Notes: generated by a model not told the origin, from the sequence alone. A stretch of DNA of 64,000 nt from Bordetella parapertussis (GCA_945872285.1 CAMBZR010000003.1:27038-91037); one strand, 5' to 3'. Counted from the first letter of the stretch, positions 16,603-26,063 are shown. Made by a program: numbers and translations.

Positions 16603-17579
16603 TGTTGGTATTCATCTTGCGACGTTTGTCGCAGACAGCGTTAGTGTTGCTAGTCACATCCTTACTGGTTTTTGCCGGCTTGTTCGTGATTGGGGATCCG
16701 GTTGAGATTTTGATTAGCCCAGAGGCTGATCAGATCGAGCGTGAGCGTGCGCGCGTCGCGCTAGGTCTAGACAAGCCTGGCTGGATGCAATACTTGTTGT
16801 TTGTAAAAAATGCAGCGAGTGGCGATCTAGGCAAGAGTTTTGTCTATGGTCGTCCGGCACTTGACGTCATCTTTGAACGCATGCCCGCCACGTTAGAGCT
16901 CGCCACAGTGGCGATGTTCATCTCTATTTTTGTGGGCATCCCTCTCGGTTTGTATGCGGGCTTAAAGCCTGACAGTAGAATCGCCAAGGCGATCATGGCA
17001 ATCTCGATTGTCGGTTTTTCTTTACCAACCTTTTGGGTTGGGTTGATGTTGATCATGCTTTTTGCGGTTCAGTTAGGCTGGTTACCCTCAACGGGTCGCG
17101 GTCCAACCATAGAGTTTTTGGGTATGCAGCTCTCAATCGTGCACTGGGATGGTCTGAAGTACGCCTTGCTGCCCGGAATTAATCTGGCTTTATTCAAGCT
17201 CAGTCTGATCATTCGCTTGACGCGCGCGCAGGTCCGCGAAAATGTATTACTGGATTACATGCGTTTTGCCCGCGCCAAAGGCTTGCGTAAGTCTCGTGTG
17301 TTGGGCGTGCATTTGCTAAAAAATATCATGATCCCCTTGGTCACGGTAATCGGCCTTGAGCTAGGCTCTGTGATTGCCTTTGCAATCGTGACCGAGTCGA
17401 TTTTTGCCTGGCCAGGGATGGGTAAGCTAGTGATTGATTCGATCTTTCAACTCGATCGTCCTGTTGTTGTGGCGTATTTGATGATTACGGTCTTGATGTT
17501 TGTTTTTATTAATCTAGTGATTGATATTCTGTATTCAATACTTGATCCCCGCGTGCGCTTAACCGCTGCTAAGAACTAA
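16602..17579 (+). CDS. Oligopeptide-type ABC transporter permease (DppB-like)
   Basis: A 325-residue inner-membrane permease with six hydrophobic segments. It starts at an ATG overlapping the previous stop by one base (TAATG), so translation is coupled. The N-terminal MLVFILRRLSQTALVLLVTSLLVF is typical of DppB. The cytoplasmic EAA-like loop is DYMRFARAKGLRKSRVLGVHLLKN near residue 220, which docks with the ATPase. It pairs with the DppC-like protein at 17593. Confidence 0.93.
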   Translation: MLVFILRRLSQTALVLLVTSLLVFAGLFVIGDPVEILISPEADQIERERARVALGLDKPGWMQYLLFVKNAASGDLGKSFVYGRPALDVIFERMPATLELATVAMFISIFVGIPLGLYAGLKPDSRIAKAIMAISIVGFSLPTFWVGLMLIMLFAVQLGWLPSTGRGPTIEFLGMQLSIVHWDGLKYALLPGINLALFKLSLIIRLTRAQVRENVLLDYMRFARAKGLRKSRVLGVHLLKNIMIPLVTVIGLELGSVIAFAIVTESIFAWPGMGKLVIDSIFQLDRPVVVAYLMITVLMFVFINLVIDILYSILDPRVRLTAAKN

Positions 17580-17592
17580 CTAACAGGCTTTT

Positions 17593-18498
17593 GTGACGAC
17601 TTCCCCTCTATCTGCGCAGCTTGTCGAAGAGACGCCCTGGCGCCAGTTCGTTCGCGACTTTATGCAATCACGCCTCGCGTTGTTTGGCTTAGTGCTGTTA
17701 GCGTTGGTGCTTTTTCTGGCATTGTTTGCGCCTTGGATTGCACCACAAAATCCCTATGATTTAGCAAAACTTGATTTGATGGATTCGAAGTTAGCGCCAG
17801 GCTCTGAGTCAATGACGGGTTCGATATTTTTGCTGGGCACTGATGGCATGGGTCGCGATATGCTGTCGGCGATTTTGTATGGTCTGCGGGTGTCATTGCT
17901 TGTGGGCGTGGTGAGCGGCGTCATTGCCTTGGCAATCGGTGCGAGTTTAGGTGTCAGCGCCGCTTTTTTTGGCGGCCGCTATGAACAAATCTTGATGCGC
18001 ATCGTTGACATACAGCTGGGGTTTCCGGCCATTTTGGTGGCTTTGATTTTGATCGCGGTGCTGGGCTCGGGTGTCGAAAAGGTGATCATTGCGCTCATCA
18101 CCGTTCAGTGGGCCTATTACGCACGTACCGCTCGTTCAGCAGCGTTGGTCGAACGCAACAAAGAATATATGGAAGCCGCCCGAGGGTTAGGTTTACCCAC
18201 GTGGCGCGTGCTGCTCAAACATTTGATCCCAAACACCCTGCCACCCTTGATCGTGGTGGGTACGGTGCAAGTGGCTCACGCCATTGCGCTCGAAGCGACC
18301 TTATCCTTCTTGGGCTTAGGCTTACCAATCACAGAGCCTTCGTTGGGCTTGTTAATCGCCAATGGCTATGAATACATGTTGTCGGGTAAGTATTGGATTT
18401 CAGTCTATCCAGGCGTCGCGCTCTTACTCACGATTATGGCGATTAATCTGGTTGGCGATCAACTGCGAGACGTTCTAAATCCACGCTTAGCACGATGA
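17593..18498 (+). CDS. Oligopeptide-type ABC transporter permease (DppC-like)
   Basis: A 301-residue permease with a GTG start 13 bases after dppB. An N-terminal cytoplasmic stretch precedes hydrophobic segment 1 at about residues 30-50, and LGTDGMGRDMLSAILYGLRVSLLVG is the DppC signature. The EAA loop is NKEYMEAARGLGLPTWRVLLKHLIPN. Five further membrane segments follow. It overlaps the first ATPase gene by four bases (ATGA), continuing the tightly packed operon. Confidence 0.93.
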   Translation: MTTSPLSAQLVEETPWRQFVRDFMQSRLALFGLVLLALVLFLALFAPWIAPQNPYDLAKLDLMDSKLAPGSESMTGSIFLLGTDGMGRDMLSAILYGLRVSLLVGVVSGVIALAIGASLGVSAAFFGGRYEQILMRIVDIQLGFPAILVALILIAVLGSGVEKVIIALITVQWAYYARTARSAALVERNKEYMEAARGLGLPTWRVLLKHLIPNTLPPLIVVGTVQVAHAIALEATLSFLGLGLPITEPSLGLLIANGYEYMLSGKYWISVYPGVALLLTIMAINLVGDQLRDVLNPRLAR

Positions 18499-19475
18499 GT
18501 CCTATGTCACTTTTAGAAATCACCTCGCTTCGTACTGAGTTTTCAACCCGTCAAGGCTTGTTGCCCGCTGTGGATGACGTCAGTCTGCGGGTGCAACCAG
18601 GCGAGATCCTAGGCTTGGTCGGCGAGTCTGGCTCGGGTAAATCTGTCACTGGGTTTTCAATCTTGGGTCTAATCGATGCGCCCGGCAAGATTACGCAAGG
18701 CAGCATTTTGTTTGAGGGGACTGAGCTGGTCGGCGCAAGCGACGAAACACTTAGGCAGCTACGCGGTGATCGTTTAGCGATGATCTTTCAAGATCCGATG
18801 ATGACGTTGAATCCCGTCTTGCGCGTCGACACGCAAATGATCGAGACCATTCAAGCGCACCGGTCAATGTCGTCTGACCAAGCGCGCGCTCGGTGTCGCG
18901 AAGTTCTTGTGCAAGTGGGGATCGCCTCGCCGGACGAACGACTCAAACAGTATCCGCATCAGTTTTCTGGCGGGATGCGACAACGCGTGGCGATCGCGAT
19001 CGCGCTCTTATTGCGCCCAGCGTTGATTATTGCTGACGAACCAACGACAGCGCTAGATGTCACCGTGCAGGGCCAGATTTTATTTGAAATGCAACGCTTA
19101 ACCCGCGAGACGGGTACAGCGTTAATTTGGATCACGCACGACCTAGCCGTGGTGGCGGGTTTGGCTCAGCGCGTGGCGGTCATGTATGCAGGGCGAATCG
19201 TTGAAAGCGGTTCGGTTCAACAAGTGTTGAATACGCCCTTACATCCTTATACTCGCGGATTGCTAGATTCTGTGCCCGCCAATAGCGAACGTGGCCAGCG
19301 TCTGCATCAGATCCCGGGCATGACACCTTCTTTGGTGAATCGTCCCAAGGGTTGCGCGTTTCGCAATCGCTGCAGCTATGCGCAGGCTGACTGCGAAACG
19401 GATCCTCCGGTACAAAACTTTGAGCAAGAGCACATGGTGCGTTGTGTGCGACCGTTGACAGAGGTTAAACGATGA
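18495..19475 (+). CDS. Oligopeptide-type ABC transporter ATPase (DppD-like)
   Basis: A 326-residue ATP-binding subunit. Walker A is GESGSGKS (near residue 45), the Q-loop is FQDPMMTLNPV, the ABC signature is FSGGMRQRVAIA, Walker B is ALIIADEPTTALD, and the switch is THD. The C-terminal oligopeptide-transporter extension has the cysteine-rich GCAFRNRCSYAQADC segment that can hold an Fe-S cluster in this family. The gene overlaps its neighbours by four bases on both sides. It forms a heterodimer with the product of the next gene. Confidence 0.93.
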   Translation: MSPMSLLEITSLRTEFSTRQGLLPAVDDVSLRVQPGEILGLVGESGSGKSVTGFSILGLIDAPGKITQGSILFEGTELVGASDETLRQLRGDRLAMIFQDPMMTLNPVLRVDTQMIETIQAHRSMSSDQARARCREVLVQVGIASPDERLKQYPHQFSGGMRQRVAIAIALLLRPALIIADEPTTALDVTVQGQILFEMQRLTRETGTALIWITHDLAVVAGLAQRVAVMYAGRIVESGSVQQVLNTPLHPYTRGLLDSVPANSERGQRLHQIPGMTPSLVNRPKGCAFRNRCSYAQADCETDPPVQNFEQEHMVRCVRPLTEVKR

Positions 19476-20455
19476 GTGCTAGTGCGCCTCTGCTAGATTT
19501 ACGAAAAGTGAGCAAGCGATTTACCACGTCGCCTGACTTGATTGAACGTATGGCCGCAAAGTTTGGGTTTGCTGCGGCAGCGCAAACAGTTCATGCAGTC
19601 GATCAGGTGTCGTTTTCAATTGCGGCTGGTGAGGTCATTGGTTTGGTGGGTGAGTCCGGCTGTGGCAAATCCACCTTGGGCCGCGTGATCGCGGGTCTGC
19701 ACAAAGCGACCGAAGGCGAGGTGTTGTTTGAAGGCCAACCGCTTCACTATTCGCCAGGTGTGCGTCCCGCGATTCAGATGATTTTTCAAGACCCCTTCGC
19801 CTCGCTCAATCCACGCAAGCGCGTGGGCGACGCCATTGTCGAAGCACCCATCGCACATGGCTTGATTGCTGCGAGTCAAGCGAAAGAGCAGGCCGCACAA
19901 CTGCTTGAGCAAGTCGGTCTTGACGCCTCTTATGTCAGACGCTTTCCGCATCAGTTTTCGGGCGGACAACGCGCACGGATTGGCATTGCGCGCGCGTTGG
20001 CAGTTCAGCCCACGCTGTTGGTTTGCGACGAGGCGGTCGCTGCGCTTGATGTTTCGATTCAGGCGCAGGTTCTGAACCTGTTTATGGATTTGCGCGCACG
20101 TTTGTCGCTGACCTATCTATTTATTAGCCATGATCTGGGTGTGGTGCGTCATATCGCCGATCGCGTAGTCGTGATGTATCTTGGACGTGTCGTTGAGATT
20201 GGTCAAACCACTGAGTTGCACGAGCATCCGAATCATCCGTATACACAGGCTTTGCTGGCTGAGGTTCCGAGGCTTGATCGTCGTAATATCGATTACACCC
20301 CAATCAAAGGTGAAATCCCGTCTCCGTTGTCACCACCAACCGGCTGTCATTTTCATCCGCGTTGTCCTCATGCAAAGCCCGTGTGCGCTGAGCAAGCCCC
20401 GCTTTTGCGCGAGCTCTCAACCGGTCATTGGTCAGCGTGCCATTTAAATTCGTAA
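19472..20455 (+). CDS. Oligopeptide-type ABC transporter ATPase (DppF-like)
   Basis: A 327-residue ATP-binding subunit. Walker A is GESGCGKST, the Q-loop is FQDPFASLNPRKRV, the signature is FSGGQRARIGIA, and Walker B is LLVCDEAVAALD. The residue after the Walker B glutamate is Ala-Val rather than the usual Pro-Thr, a common variation in DppF/OppF. The oligopeptide C-terminal domain with GCHFHPRCPHAKPVC is present. It completes the importer begun at 15019 and is followed 19 bases later by the amidohydrolase-like gene. Confidence 0.93.
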   Translation: MSASAPLLDLRKVSKRFTTSPDLIERMAAKFGFAAAAQTVHAVDQVSFSIAAGEVIGLVGESGCGKSTLGRVIAGLHKATEGEVLFEGQPLHYSPGVRPAIQMIFQDPFASLNPRKRVGDAIVEAPIAHGLIAASQAKEQAAQLLEQVGLDASYVRRFPHQFSGGQRARIGIARALAVQPTLLVCDEAVAALDVSIQAQVLNLFMDLRARLSLTYLFISHDLGVVRHIADRVVVMYLGRVVEIGQTTELHEHPNHPYTQALLAEVPRLDRRNIDYTPIKGEIPSPLSPPTGCHFHPRCPHAKPVCAEQAPLLRELSTGHWSACHLNS

Positions 20456-20474
20456 ACATTTTTAGGTCGTTCTC

Positions 20475-21458
20475 ATGTCTTCAACTTCGCCTTCGCACAC
20501 TTACCTCATCGAATTGACTCCGCCCGATATCACGAGTTATCAGGCGGGGAATACGGGTACGCCTTACGTCACCACATTTGATTCGGGCAAGCCCGGTCCG
20601 CACGTGATGGTGCAAGCCTTGACGCACGGCAACGAGTTATGCGGCGCGATTGCGCTTGATTATTTGTTTCGTGAAGGCGTGCGCCCCGTTGCTGGACGCC
20701 TCACCTTTGCCTTTGCAAACATTGAGGCGTTTGCCAGTTGGGATACCAGCGATCCCAACCGCAGTCGCTATGTAGATGAGGATTACAACCGAGTTTGGTC
20801 AGACGATACCCTTAAGGGCGCCAGAAACTCGACAGAGTTGCGTCGTGCCAGAGAATTGGTGAAGTTTGTCGATGCGGCTGATTTTTTACTAGATATTCAT
20901 TCTATGCATGATCCTTGCGCCCCTATTATGGTTTGCGGAGCCACAGGCGAGGGCGGCGAAAAAAGTGCGGCCTTTGCACGCAAGATGCAAGTGCCGCAGA
21001 ATTTGTTAATCGATACAGGCCACCCCGCCGGGCTTCGTATGATCGAGAGAGGGCCTTTCAGAGATCCACGCGCGCCGCAAACGGCGATATTGATCGAGTG
21101 CGGCCAGCACTGGGAGCGCTCAAGCGTTGATGTGGCGATTGATACCGCGTTGCGGTTTTTACAAACAACCGGGGTTGTTGAGTCTAGCTTTGTCAAGCCG
21201 CGCTTAAGAATTCAACCCACTGCTGCTCAGACGACCATCAATGTCACGCATGCGGTGGTCGCCAAAAGTTTGTCTTTTAGATTTGCTGGCGCCGTGACGG
21301 GTTTGCAAGTCATTGCTAAGGCGGGAGATCCAATCGCCTATGACGGTGATGAAGTGATCGTCGCGCCTTACGATAATACGGTCTTGGTCATGCCCTCGAT
21401 GGCACATTTAAAGGTTGGCACCACAATGGTCAGGCTTGGGCGCGCAACGCTGGGCTAA
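20475..21458 (+). CDS. Succinylglutamate desuccinylase/aspartoacylase-family zinc hydrolase
   Basis: A 327-residue M14-related zinc hydrolase. Zinc ligands are H51 and E54 in THGNE and H142 in LLDIHSMHD; the catalytic glutamate is probably E208 in LIECGQHWE. Aspartoacylase and AstE relatives cleave an acyl group from an N-acyl amino acid. It is the last gene of the oligopeptide-type ABC operon, 19 bases after the second ATPase. The likely job is to deacylate the imported compound in the cytoplasm. The gene ends 6 bases from the convergent TctC gene with no visible terminator. A distinct paralogue lies at 41525. Confidence 0.85.
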   Translation: MSSTSPSHTYLIELTPPDITSYQAGNTGTPYVTTFDSGKPGPHVMVQALTHGNELCGAIALDYLFREGVRPVAGRLTFAFANIEAFASWDTSDPNRSRYVDEDYNRVWSDDTLKGARNSTELRRARELVKFVDAADFLLDIHSMHDPCAPIMVCGATGEGGEKSAAFARKMQVPQNLLIDTGHPAGLRMIERGPFRDPRAPQTAILIECGQHWERSSVDVAIDTALRFLQTTGVVESSFVKPRLRIQPTAAQTTINVTHAVVAKSLSFRFAGAVTGLQVIAKAGDPIAYDGDEVIVAPYDNTVLVMPSMAHLKVGTTMVRLGRATLG

Positions 21459-21464
21459 GCGGCC

Positions 21465-22469
21465 TTAGTCAATCCTTACGCCAGCTTGTTTGGCCACTTG
21501 CCCCCATTTCATAACTTCTTCATGCACGTACCGCTTGAATTGCTCGGGGGTGCTTCCCACAGGAGTGGCTGAGATTGTTGCAAACTTTTCTGCGATCTCG
21601 TTTGATTTCAGGATTGCGATGGTCGCTTTTGCAAGCTTTGCGATGATGTCTGGTGGGGTACCGGCCGGTGCAAACAAGCCATTCCATGAATCGGCTTCAA
21701 AATCAGGCATGCCAGATTCAATCATTGTGGGAAGGTCGGGTAATTGCGCCAGTCGTTGGCGGCCCGCGACGGCAATCGCTCTGACTCTGCCATTCAAGAT
21801 AGTGGGCATCACACCGCTCGCTGTCTTAAAGCCCATGGCGACATTGCCCCCAATGACATCAGTGAGCGCCGGGGCCGCACCTTTATACGGGATGTGCAAC
21901 ATATCTAAACTGGCTCTCAGCTTCAGTAGTTCACCAGCATGATGTTGCAAGCCCCCCGCCCCCGAAGACGCATAGCTAAGCTTGCCCGAGTTGGCCTGCA
22001 CATAGGCAATCAATTCAGCTAAATTTTTTGCTGGGATATTATTGTTGACGACCAAGATGCTAGGTGACGACATAATCTGCGTGATGTGAACAAAATCACG
22101 CTCGGTGTCGTATCCTAAGTTCTTGTATAGCGCCATGTTGGTTGTGTTGGCGATTGTTCCTAACAACAGGGTGTAGCCATCAGGCTTGGCCCGTGCGACA
22201 AACTCAGAACCAATGTTCGAACCACCACCGGGTTTGTTTTCGACGATGATGGGTTGCCCCAACTCTTTTTCAAGTCGTACCGCAACTAGTCGCGCGAAGA
22301 TATCGGTAGGACCGCCCGCGGCAAAGCTGACGATTAAGCGAATCGGGCGTTCTGGGTAACTGGTTTGAGCCCAGGTGGTGTTTGCACCGAGAGCGATAAA
22401 AATAAGAATAACAAGGGACAACAGACGAGGCACATTGGCTACGTTCGGGCGAGGTGAGGGTGCGCGCAT
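21465..22469 (-). CDS. Bug/TctC-family periplasmic receptor
   Basis: A 334-residue binding protein. The signal peptide is unusually long (a positively charged stretch of about 13 residues, then a hydrophobic core ending near TTWA-QTSYP). Motifs: IRLIVSFAAGGPTDIFAR, VENKPGGGSNIGSE, PDGYTLLLG and MLHIPYKGAA. It is transcribed on its own, divergent from the cupin gene at 22568 and converging on the hydrolase gene at 20475. The ligand is unknown; carboxylates are usual for the family. Confidence 0.92.
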   Translation of the reverse strand: MRAPSPRPNVANVPRLLSLVILIFIALGANTTWAQTSYPERPIRLIVSFAAGGPTDIFARLVAVRLEKELGQPIIVENKPGGGSNIGSEFVARAKPDGYTLLLGTIANTTNMALYKNLGYDTERDFVHITQIMSSPSILVVNNNIPAKNLAELIAYVQANSGKLSYASSGAGGLQHHAGELLKLRASLDMLHIPYKGAAPALTDVIGGNVAMGFKTASGVMPTILNGRVRAIAVAGRQRLAQLPDLPTMIESGMPDFEADSWNGLFAPAGTPPDIIAKLAKATIAILKSNEIAEKFATISATPVGSTPEQFKRYVHEEVMKWGQVAKQAGVRID

Positions 22470-22567
22470 GCTTTGTCTCTCTTGATGTTGGCTAAGTATA
22501 GATTGTTGCTAAATATACTGTCTGAGGTAACATAAACCCATTGAAAATAATAAAGGGGTCAGCAACC

Positions 22568-23068
22568 ATGGGTCACACAATCGAACAATTTTCTATTCGG
22601 TGCCACGATTTGCTTAAAAATAATCCTGGTCCTGCTGGGCGTCAAAAAGTTGCTGAGGCGTTAAAAGATGTGTTGTTAGATCAGACTTTTATTGCCAAGC
22701 ACCTTACCCCGACCACGGGCGAGCGCGAGATTATTTATGAAGATTCTGAATTAGGATTTGTCATTGTGGCGCATCATTATCTAGGCCCAAAAAGTTCTGA
22801 TCCGCACGACCATGCACACTCGTGGGCCATTTATGGCCAGGCGCGCGGTACCACCGAAATGCGCGACTATCAAAAAATTGAAGACGCCAGCGCTGACAAA
22901 CCTGGCAAAGTAAAGGTCACCAAGTCTTACGCACTGACCCCGGGCATTGCACATGTGTACAACGAAGGCGATCTACACGCACCAGAGCGCAAAGGCTCGA
23001 CAAGCCTGATCCGCATTGAAGGGACAGACATGTCAAAGGTGAAGCGCTTTAAATACGAGGTGGTGTAA
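22568..23068 (+). CDS. Cupin-fold protein
   Basis: A 166-residue protein with a probable double-stranded beta-helix. The start ATG at 22568 follows AAAGGGG; an in-frame TTG at 22541 is less likely. The metal-binding cupin pattern is PHDHAHSWAIYGQARGTTEM (about residues 80-99), giving two close histidines and a later glutamate. A second half-motif, PGIAHVYNEGDLHAPE, adds more histidines. This resembles small iron dioxygenases of the cysteine-dioxygenase-like or dihydroxyacetophenone-dioxygenase-like groups, but the reaction is not identified. It is divergent from one TctC gene and converges on another 11 bases away. Confidence 0.7.
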   Translation: MGHTIEQFSIRCHDLLKNNPGPAGRQKVAEALKDVLLDQTFIAKHLTPTTGEREIIYEDSELGFVIVAHHYLGPKSSDPHDHAHSWAIYGQARGTTEMRDYQKIEDASADKPGKVKVTKSYALTPGIAHVYNEGDLHAPERKGSTSLIRIEGTDMSKVKRFKYEVV

Positions 23069-23079
23069 GCCTGGCCTAA

Positions 23080-24072
23080 TTACTGAGGCTCAAAGCCGGC
23101 ATCCTTGACGACCTGTTTAAGAAACGGCCGCGTTCTCACTAAATACTCTTGAAATTCTTGAGGTGAACTGGCGATGCCGGTGTAGCCGTTAAAGCGAACG
23201 TATTTTTCGTTGAAGTCTGGCGTTTGCATCACCTCAAGTACATCGCGTGCAATCTTATCGACGATAGGTTTTGGGGTGCCTGCAGGGGCGACCAACATCA
23301 TTTTGAAACTTAAATCGGTCTGGTTAAAACCCAACTCGGTCAGAGTCGGCACCTCTGGAAACATCCAATTGCGTTTAGTACCGTTCGTGGCAAGGGGCAG
23401 TAAGGCTTTCGCCTCAATTTGTGGTCTGGCTAAATGGGGTGGTAGCCAGGCGCTATCGACTCGCCCGCCAAGCATGTCACTGATAATAGGCACCATCCCG
23501 TTGTAGGGGATGTGATTCATTTTGTATCCCCCAGTCAGGCCGCCCAAGAGCCGCATGCGAAACTCTGACGGGCTACCGACGGCCTCTGATCCAAAGGTGA
23601 CTTGTCCTGGCTTGGCCTGAGCCATCGCCAACAGTTCTTTTAAACTGCGGATGTTCAGGTCTGGCCTGACCACCAAGAAGGCCAAGCCTTCTGCTAAGCG
23701 CATAATCGGCTCAAAGTCGGTTTCAGGGTTGTAGCTCAGGCCTTTCTTAAGCAGTGGATTCACCAAAAATGCAGCATCGCTCGCAATAAAGATGGTGTAC
23801 CCATCTGGTTTGCTTTTGGCAACATATGCTGCCCCGATGGCCTCAGAGCCACCTGATTTATTTTCAACAACAACAGATTGCCCCCACTTTTTTTCTAAGC
23901 GGCTCGCTAAAGCACGACCCAGTAAATCAGTGATGCCGCCCGGCGTATACGGAACCACGATTTTGACGACTTGGGTGGGGTAGTTTGTCACGGGCTCGGC
24001 GGCTTGCGTGGTGTGCGCCGTGCTTAAAGCGGTCGCAACCGCGATCAGTGAGAGGAGTCTATTTGCTTTCAT
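23080..24072 (-). CDS. Bug/TctC-family periplasmic receptor
   Basis: A 330-residue binding protein. The start at 24072 (MKANRLLSLIAVATAL) gives a clean signal peptide ending near TTQA-AEPV; the longer frame from 24120 would hide it. Motifs: VKIVVPYTPGGITDLLGR, VENKSGGSEAIGAA, PDGYTIFIAS and MNHIPYNGMV. It lies divergent to the CHMO-type monooxygenase at 24337, with 264 bp between them, and may bind the ketone-derived acid of that pathway. Confidence 0.92.
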   Translation of the reverse strand: MKANRLLSLIAVATALSTAHTTQAAEPVTNYPTQVVKIVVPYTPGGITDLLGRALASRLEKKWGQSVVVENKSGGSEAIGAAYVAKSKPDGYTIFIASDAAFLVNPLLKKGLSYNPETDFEPIMRLAEGLAFLVVRPDLNIRSLKELLAMAQAKPGQVTFGSEAVGSPSEFRMRLLGGLTGGYKMNHIPYNGMVPIISDMLGGRVDSAWLPPHLARPQIEAKALLPLATNGTKRNWMFPEVPTLTELGFNQTDLSFKMMLVAPAGTPKPIVDKIARDVLEVMQTPDFNEKYVRFNGYTGIASSPQEFQEYLVRTRPFLKQVVKDAGFEPQ

Positions 24073-24336
24073 GGATGTCTCAGTCAGTTTATATGGATCC
24101 GGTTTTTTCACGACACGCACTTTGTGTTGGATCCTGAGTTGTCAGGACAAGATTACTGGGTTTTTTATAAAGCGTAAGATCTTATGCATCGTGCTTATTA
24201 TTGTGCGGTGCGACAAAGGTGGAAATTTGATCTGTACATTGGCAATTGCGCGGCACAAAACCATGTGGCTTGGGGATCACTCAAAATCCGTTTAGACTAT
24301 GCCTATACTCAAAACAGCTCAATCGGAGATACAGCA

Positions 24337-25953
24337 ATGACTTCAGCAGCACCAGCCTCGCAATATGATGTTATCGTAATTGGCGCGGGTTTTGCAGGGA
24401 TGTACACACTACACCGTTTACGCGAACTCAAGCTTCGCGTCAAAGTGCTTGAGGCGGGCGACGGCGTCGGTGGCACCTGGTACTGGAACCGCTACCCTGG
24501 TGCACGTTGCGACGTTGAAAGTCTTGAGTATTCATACTCGTTTTCAGATGATCTGCAGCAAGAGTGGGAATGGCCAGAGCGCTTTGCCGTGCAGCCAGAT
24601 ATTTTGAAGTACGCTAACCACGTTGCCGATCGGTTTGATTTGCGCTGCGATATTCAATTCAACACGCGCGTCAAATCTGCAACATTTGATCGGCAGACCA
24701 ACTGCTGGACAATTGGCACAACAACGGGCGAGGTGCTCAGTGCCAACTTTTGCATCATGGCCTCAGGTAACTTGTCTTTGCCCCGCGTGCCAGACTTTAA
24801 GGGCCTGAATAACTTCAAAGGTAAGTGGTATCACACCGGCCAATGGCCACATGACAAAGTTGATTTCACGGGTAAACGTGTGGGTGTCATCGGTACGGGT
24901 GCGTCGGGCATTCAAACGATTCCGGTGGTCGCCAAAGAGGCTAAACATTTGCATGTGTTTCAGCGTACGGCAAACTTTAGCGTACCCTCTGTCAATCACA
25001 AACTATCACCTGAAGTTGTTAAAAAGCATAAAGCTAATTACAAGCAAGCGCGTGCTGAGGCAAACAAAACGCCCTTCGGGATTTCTGGCTATCCCCCACC
25101 TAGCAAAAATGTGCTTGACGATTCTGAAGCAGACCGCGAGGTGATTTTTGAGAAGAAATGGAACACCGGCGGCAATATTAGCTTTTTGTATTCGTACAAA
25201 GATCTGCTAGTCAATAAAGACGCGAACGAAGCGGTCTCTGAGTTTGTACGTCGAAAAATTCGAACCATCGTCAAAGACGCCAAGGTCGCTCAGATCTTAT
25301 GCCCTGACGATCATTACATCGGTACGAAGCGTTTGCCGTTAGATACTGATTATTTTGAAACGTTCAATCGCCCGAACGTCACGCTCGTCAATATCAAAAA
25401 CGCCCCGATCGTTGAGATCACAGAGAAGGGCATCAAAACGACTGAGGGTGAGTACGAGTTTGATGCCATCATTTTTGCAACCGGCTTTGATGCGATGACT
25501 GGTGCGATTATGGATATCGATATCCAAGTCACTGACGGCGCCGAGTTGCGAAAAAAATGGTCGGACGGCCCCAAAACCTATTTGGGTTTGATGACAGCAG
25601 GTTTCCCGAATATGTTGATCATCACAGGCCCGGGTAGCCCATCAGTCAAAACCAATATGATTTCAGCAATTGAGCAACACGTGGATTGGATTTTTGATCT
25701 GCTTAAACACGTCAAAGACAAACAATACGCGCGGGTTGAGGCTGATTTGGATGCAGAAGAAAAGTGGGTCAAACACGTGAACGAGGTGGCCGATTCAACC
25801 TTGTATCCGTTGGCAAACTCTTGGTATGTCGGTGCCAACATTCCTGGCAAACCAAGAATCTTTATGCCTTACGTGGCTGGCTTAGATAAGTACCGCGTCA
25901 TCTGTGATCAGGTCGCAGCCGAAGGCTACCGCGGCATGGTGTTGGCGCGCTAA
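24337..25953 (+). CDS. Flavin Baeyer-Villiger monooxygenase, cyclohexanone-monooxygenase type
   Basis: A 538-residue FAD enzyme, the usual length for type I Baeyer-Villiger monooxygenases. The start at 24337 has GGAG 8 bases upstream; 51 further in-frame codons from 24184 lack family similarity. Landmarks are GAGFAG (16-21), GGTWYWNRYPGARCD (45-59), the fingerprint FKGKWYHTGQWP (160-171) and GTGASG (186-191). It uses NADPH and oxygen to turn a ketone into an ester or lactone. The cyclic-ketone-type architecture differs from the HAPMO-type enzyme at 1-1594. It is monocistronic and followed by a terminator; an esterase lies at 29270. Confidence 0.93.
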   Translation: MTSAAPASQYDVIVIGAGFAGMYTLHRLRELKLRVKVLEAGDGVGGTWYWNRYPGARCDVESLEYSYSFSDDLQQEWEWPERFAVQPDILKYANHVADRFDLRCDIQFNTRVKSATFDRQTNCWTIGTTTGEVLSANFCIMASGNLSLPRVPDFKGLNNFKGKWYHTGQWPHDKVDFTGKRVGVIGTGASGIQTIPVVAKEAKHLHVFQRTANFSVPSVNHKLSPEVVKKHKANYKQARAEANKTPFGISGYPPPSKNVLDDSEADREVIFEKKWNTGGNISFLYSYKDLLVNKDANEAVSEFVRRKIRTIVKDAKVAQILCPDDHYIGTKRLPLDTDYFETFNRPNVTLVNIKNAPIVEITEKGIKTTEGEYEFDAIIFATGFDAMTGAIMDIDIQVTDGAELRKKWSDGPKTYLGLMTAGFPNMLIITGPGSPSVKTNMISAIEQHVDWIFDLLKHVKDKQYARVEADLDAEEKWVKHVNEVADSTLYPLANSWYVGANIPGKPRIFMPYVAGLDKYRVICDQVAAEGYRGMVLAR

Positions 25954-25980
25954 GTCTTTACACGACACTATCCCAACTAG

Positions 25981-26011
25981 AGTCGCCCCTCCGAGCACGG
26001 AGGCGGCGACT
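25981..26011 (+). terminator. Terminator-like hairpin after the monooxygenase gene
   Basis: AGTCGCC and GGCGACT pair around an inner CTCCG/CGGAG stem with an AGCA loop. The stem is GC-rich and followed by TTAT, a weak T tract. It lies 27 bases after the stop codon at 25953. Confidence 0.7.
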
Positions 26012-26063
26012 TATAGGCATAATGCGATCATCTATTTCACCAAATAATCGTTAGCCAACCCCT

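Noticed and set aside
24184..24336. Upstream extension of the second monooxygenase
   Set aside because: The extra 51 residues lack similarity to the family and the downstream ATG has a good ribosome site.
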